Both the position numbers and the translations under genes were made by a program. The notes below the pieces were generated by a model. That model saw only the letters and a program-made list of their open reading frames with translations. It was not told the DNA's origin and did no database searches. Below are positions 5,789 through 6,847 of a stretch of 6,847 nt of DNA, one piece after another (the stretch's first letter is position 1; each line of letters begins with the position of its first letter). Source of the DNA: Candidatus Symbiothrix sp. (GTDB lineage: Bacteria > Bacteroidota > Bacteroidia > Bacteroidales > Azobacteroidaceae); contig JAITXK010000200.1 in assembly GCA_031284765.1 (NCBI GenBank), forward strand, positions 1 through 6,847, in the 5' to 3' direction.

Positions 5789-6847
5789 TTATTCTGTTCC
5801 TTGCCTCAAATTGCCTTGCCGAGGGTCTTGTCCCACGTTGTAATAGCATTTGTCCAACACGGCCGGTTTGCCGGCCAAACTCCGCAATTTATTTTTCATG
5901 CTCCAAACTAAGGGAGCTTTGAGGTATTTTTTCATCACCGGAGAAGCCGTGCCGACCATCCAACAGTTTTTAGGACAAGTACGCACTTCTTCGCGTATTT
6001 TTTGTGCTTGTTCACTGTTCCATATCTGTTGAAAATCGGGCGTTGTTCGGATATTTCCCATGCTTTTTTTCCAGTACTTTTCTTCCAACCCGTTGCATGG
6101 ATAGACATCGCCGTACGGCTCGACGAAAAAGTTGACCAATCCGGCTTCGCAAGGCAACATGCGGCGGTTGCCTTCGATATAATTTATCAATCCCATATTG
6201 AAAAAAGCGCGAAACCACGATTTGGGATGATTTTCCTTCAATTGCAGATTAATCAATTTTTCAAAATTGCCGCAGACTTCTTCCTTGTTGGTAATTTCGT
6301 TATCGTGTTTGTGAAAATAAAAGGAATTATGAAAAGCAGCGGTGGCAAATTCCAAGCCCAGGTATTTGGAAAGTTGATACAAAGAAAGCATATCGGCCGA
6401 GTTATTGTTGGACACCGTACAGCCGAAACCAATGTCTTTCAAACCCATCTCTTTTAAGGTCAATAACGTGCGGAGACCCTTGTCGAATCCCCCTTCTTTA
6501 CCGCGAAGTTCGTCGTTCTTGCAGGCAAGACCTTCGATACTGATTCGGATGCCGATGTTTGGAAATTTGCGAGCCAAATCAATCACTCTATCTTCGAACC
6601 AACCGGATGTAGAAATGACCACACGCGGTGCTTTGGTAAAACACACTTTCACTATTTCATCCAAATCTTCCCGGATAAACGGTTCTCCTCCGGTCAGGTT
6701 AATGAATTTTACATTCGGCAGGCATTTGATTTCATCCGGCGTGATTTCATCTGATTTATTCGTCGGATTTTGCCAAACGTTGCACATTGTACAACGCATC
6801 GGGCAGCGATAGGTTGTGATGATGCTTACATCGGTGGGTTGAGGGAT
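5789..6847 (-). CDS. Radical SAM protein with SPASM-like C-terminus (5' end outside window)
   Basis: The minus-strand frame is open to the right edge, giving 352 visible residues. The cluster motif is TYRCPMRCTMC (residues 12-22 from the edge), so C15, C19 and C22 form CxxxCxxC for the [4Fe-4S] cluster that cleaves SAM. GGEP (53-56) is the usual SAM-contact motif. The C-terminal part has C233 (LPCEAG), C251 (EPYGDVYPCNG), C291 and C295 (TCPKNCW), a SPASM/twitch-like set that would hold an auxiliary Fe-S cluster. The nearest in-window ATG (complement of 6797-6799) lies between the first and second cluster cysteines and cannot be the start. SPASM proteins often modify peptides or carbohydrates, but no precursor peptide gene is seen here, so the substrate is unknown. 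Neighbours to the right would be informative. Confidence 0.9.
   Translation of the reverse strand: MPQPTDVSIITTYRCPMRCTMCNVWQNPTNKSDEITPDEIKCLPNVKFINLTGGEPFIREDLDEIVKVCFTKAPRVVISTSGWFEDRVIDLARKFPNIGIRISIEGLACKNDELRGKEGGFDKGLRTLLTLKEMGLKDIGFGCTVSNNNSADMLSLYQLSKYLGLEFATAAFHNSFYFHKHDNEITNKEEVCGNFEKLINLQLKENHPKSWFRAFFNMGLINYIEGNRRMLPCEAGLVNFFVEPYGDVYPCNGLEEKYWKKSMGNIRTTPDFQQIWNSEQAQKIREEVRTCPKNCWMVGTASPVMKKYLKAPLVWSMKNKLRSLAGKPAVLDKCYYNVGQDPRQGNLRQGTE

Noticed and set aside
5861..5876. Perfect GC inverted repeat GGCCGG-TTTG-CCGGCC that could be a terminator between folA and the radical SAM gene
   Set aside because: It lies inside the radical SAM coding sequence (residues AGKPAV) and has no T-run on either strand, so it is better explained as codon choice.
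6002..6812. Plus-strand open frames of 135-151 residues opposite the radical SAM gene
   Set aside because: They are antisense to a gene with clear catalytic motifs, have no recognisable domain and no promoter; they are shadow frames.

Overview
The window looks like a chromosomal segment of a member of the Bacteroidota, most likely order Bacteroidales. The reasons are the moderate-to-low GC content, starts with little or no Shine-Dalgarno signal, and upstream elements matching the Bacteroidota -7 consensus TAnnTTTG (2085-2092 and 3110-3117 on +, a near match at 2044-2051 on -). Genus or species cannot be assigned from the sequence alone. Coding is dense: eight genes, no RNA genes, no insertion sequence and no CRISPR. 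The longest gap is 141 bases (3008-3148).

Layout. (1) 1-1456 (+): the C-terminal end of a multi-spanning membrane protein, probably a lipid-linked-sugar glycosyltransferase, followed one base later by a complete GT2 enzyme of the dolichyl-/polyprenyl-phosphate sugar synthase type. The pair suggests that the GT2 enzyme charges a polyprenyl phosphate with a sugar which the membrane protein then transfers outside. (2) 1461-2015 (-): a small NAD(P)H-dependent FMN reductase, convergent with the GT2 gene and divergent from (3). (3) 2111-3007 (+): a class I SAM-dependent methyltransferase of the RlmI-like COG1092 group without a PUA domain. (4) 3018-3105: three copies of a 33-base-period direct repeat whose 22-base core is identical in all copies, ending just before a promoter-like -7 element. 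(5) 3149-4489 (+): an AAA+ ATPase with a DUF4143/PD-(D/E)XK-like C-terminus. (6) 4502-5781 (+): thyA and folA, overlapping by four bases (ATGA), which together make dTMP and recycle the dihydrofolate formed. (7) 5789-6847 (-): a radical SAM enzyme with a SPASM-like C-terminal cysteine set, running off the right edge.

The most unusual part is the 3008-4501 unit. It holds a repeat array with an internal dyad directly at the promoter of an ATPase of unknown function, placed 12 bases ahead of the thymidylate operon. No autonomous mobile element or recognised defence system is visible, but the repeat-plus-ATPase cassette deserves a comparative look. Other points are a Cys at the normally aromatic (Trp) position of the DHFR active-site loop, a radical SAM gene whose first in-window ATG would remove one cluster cysteine, and overlapping divergent promoters at 2044-2092.
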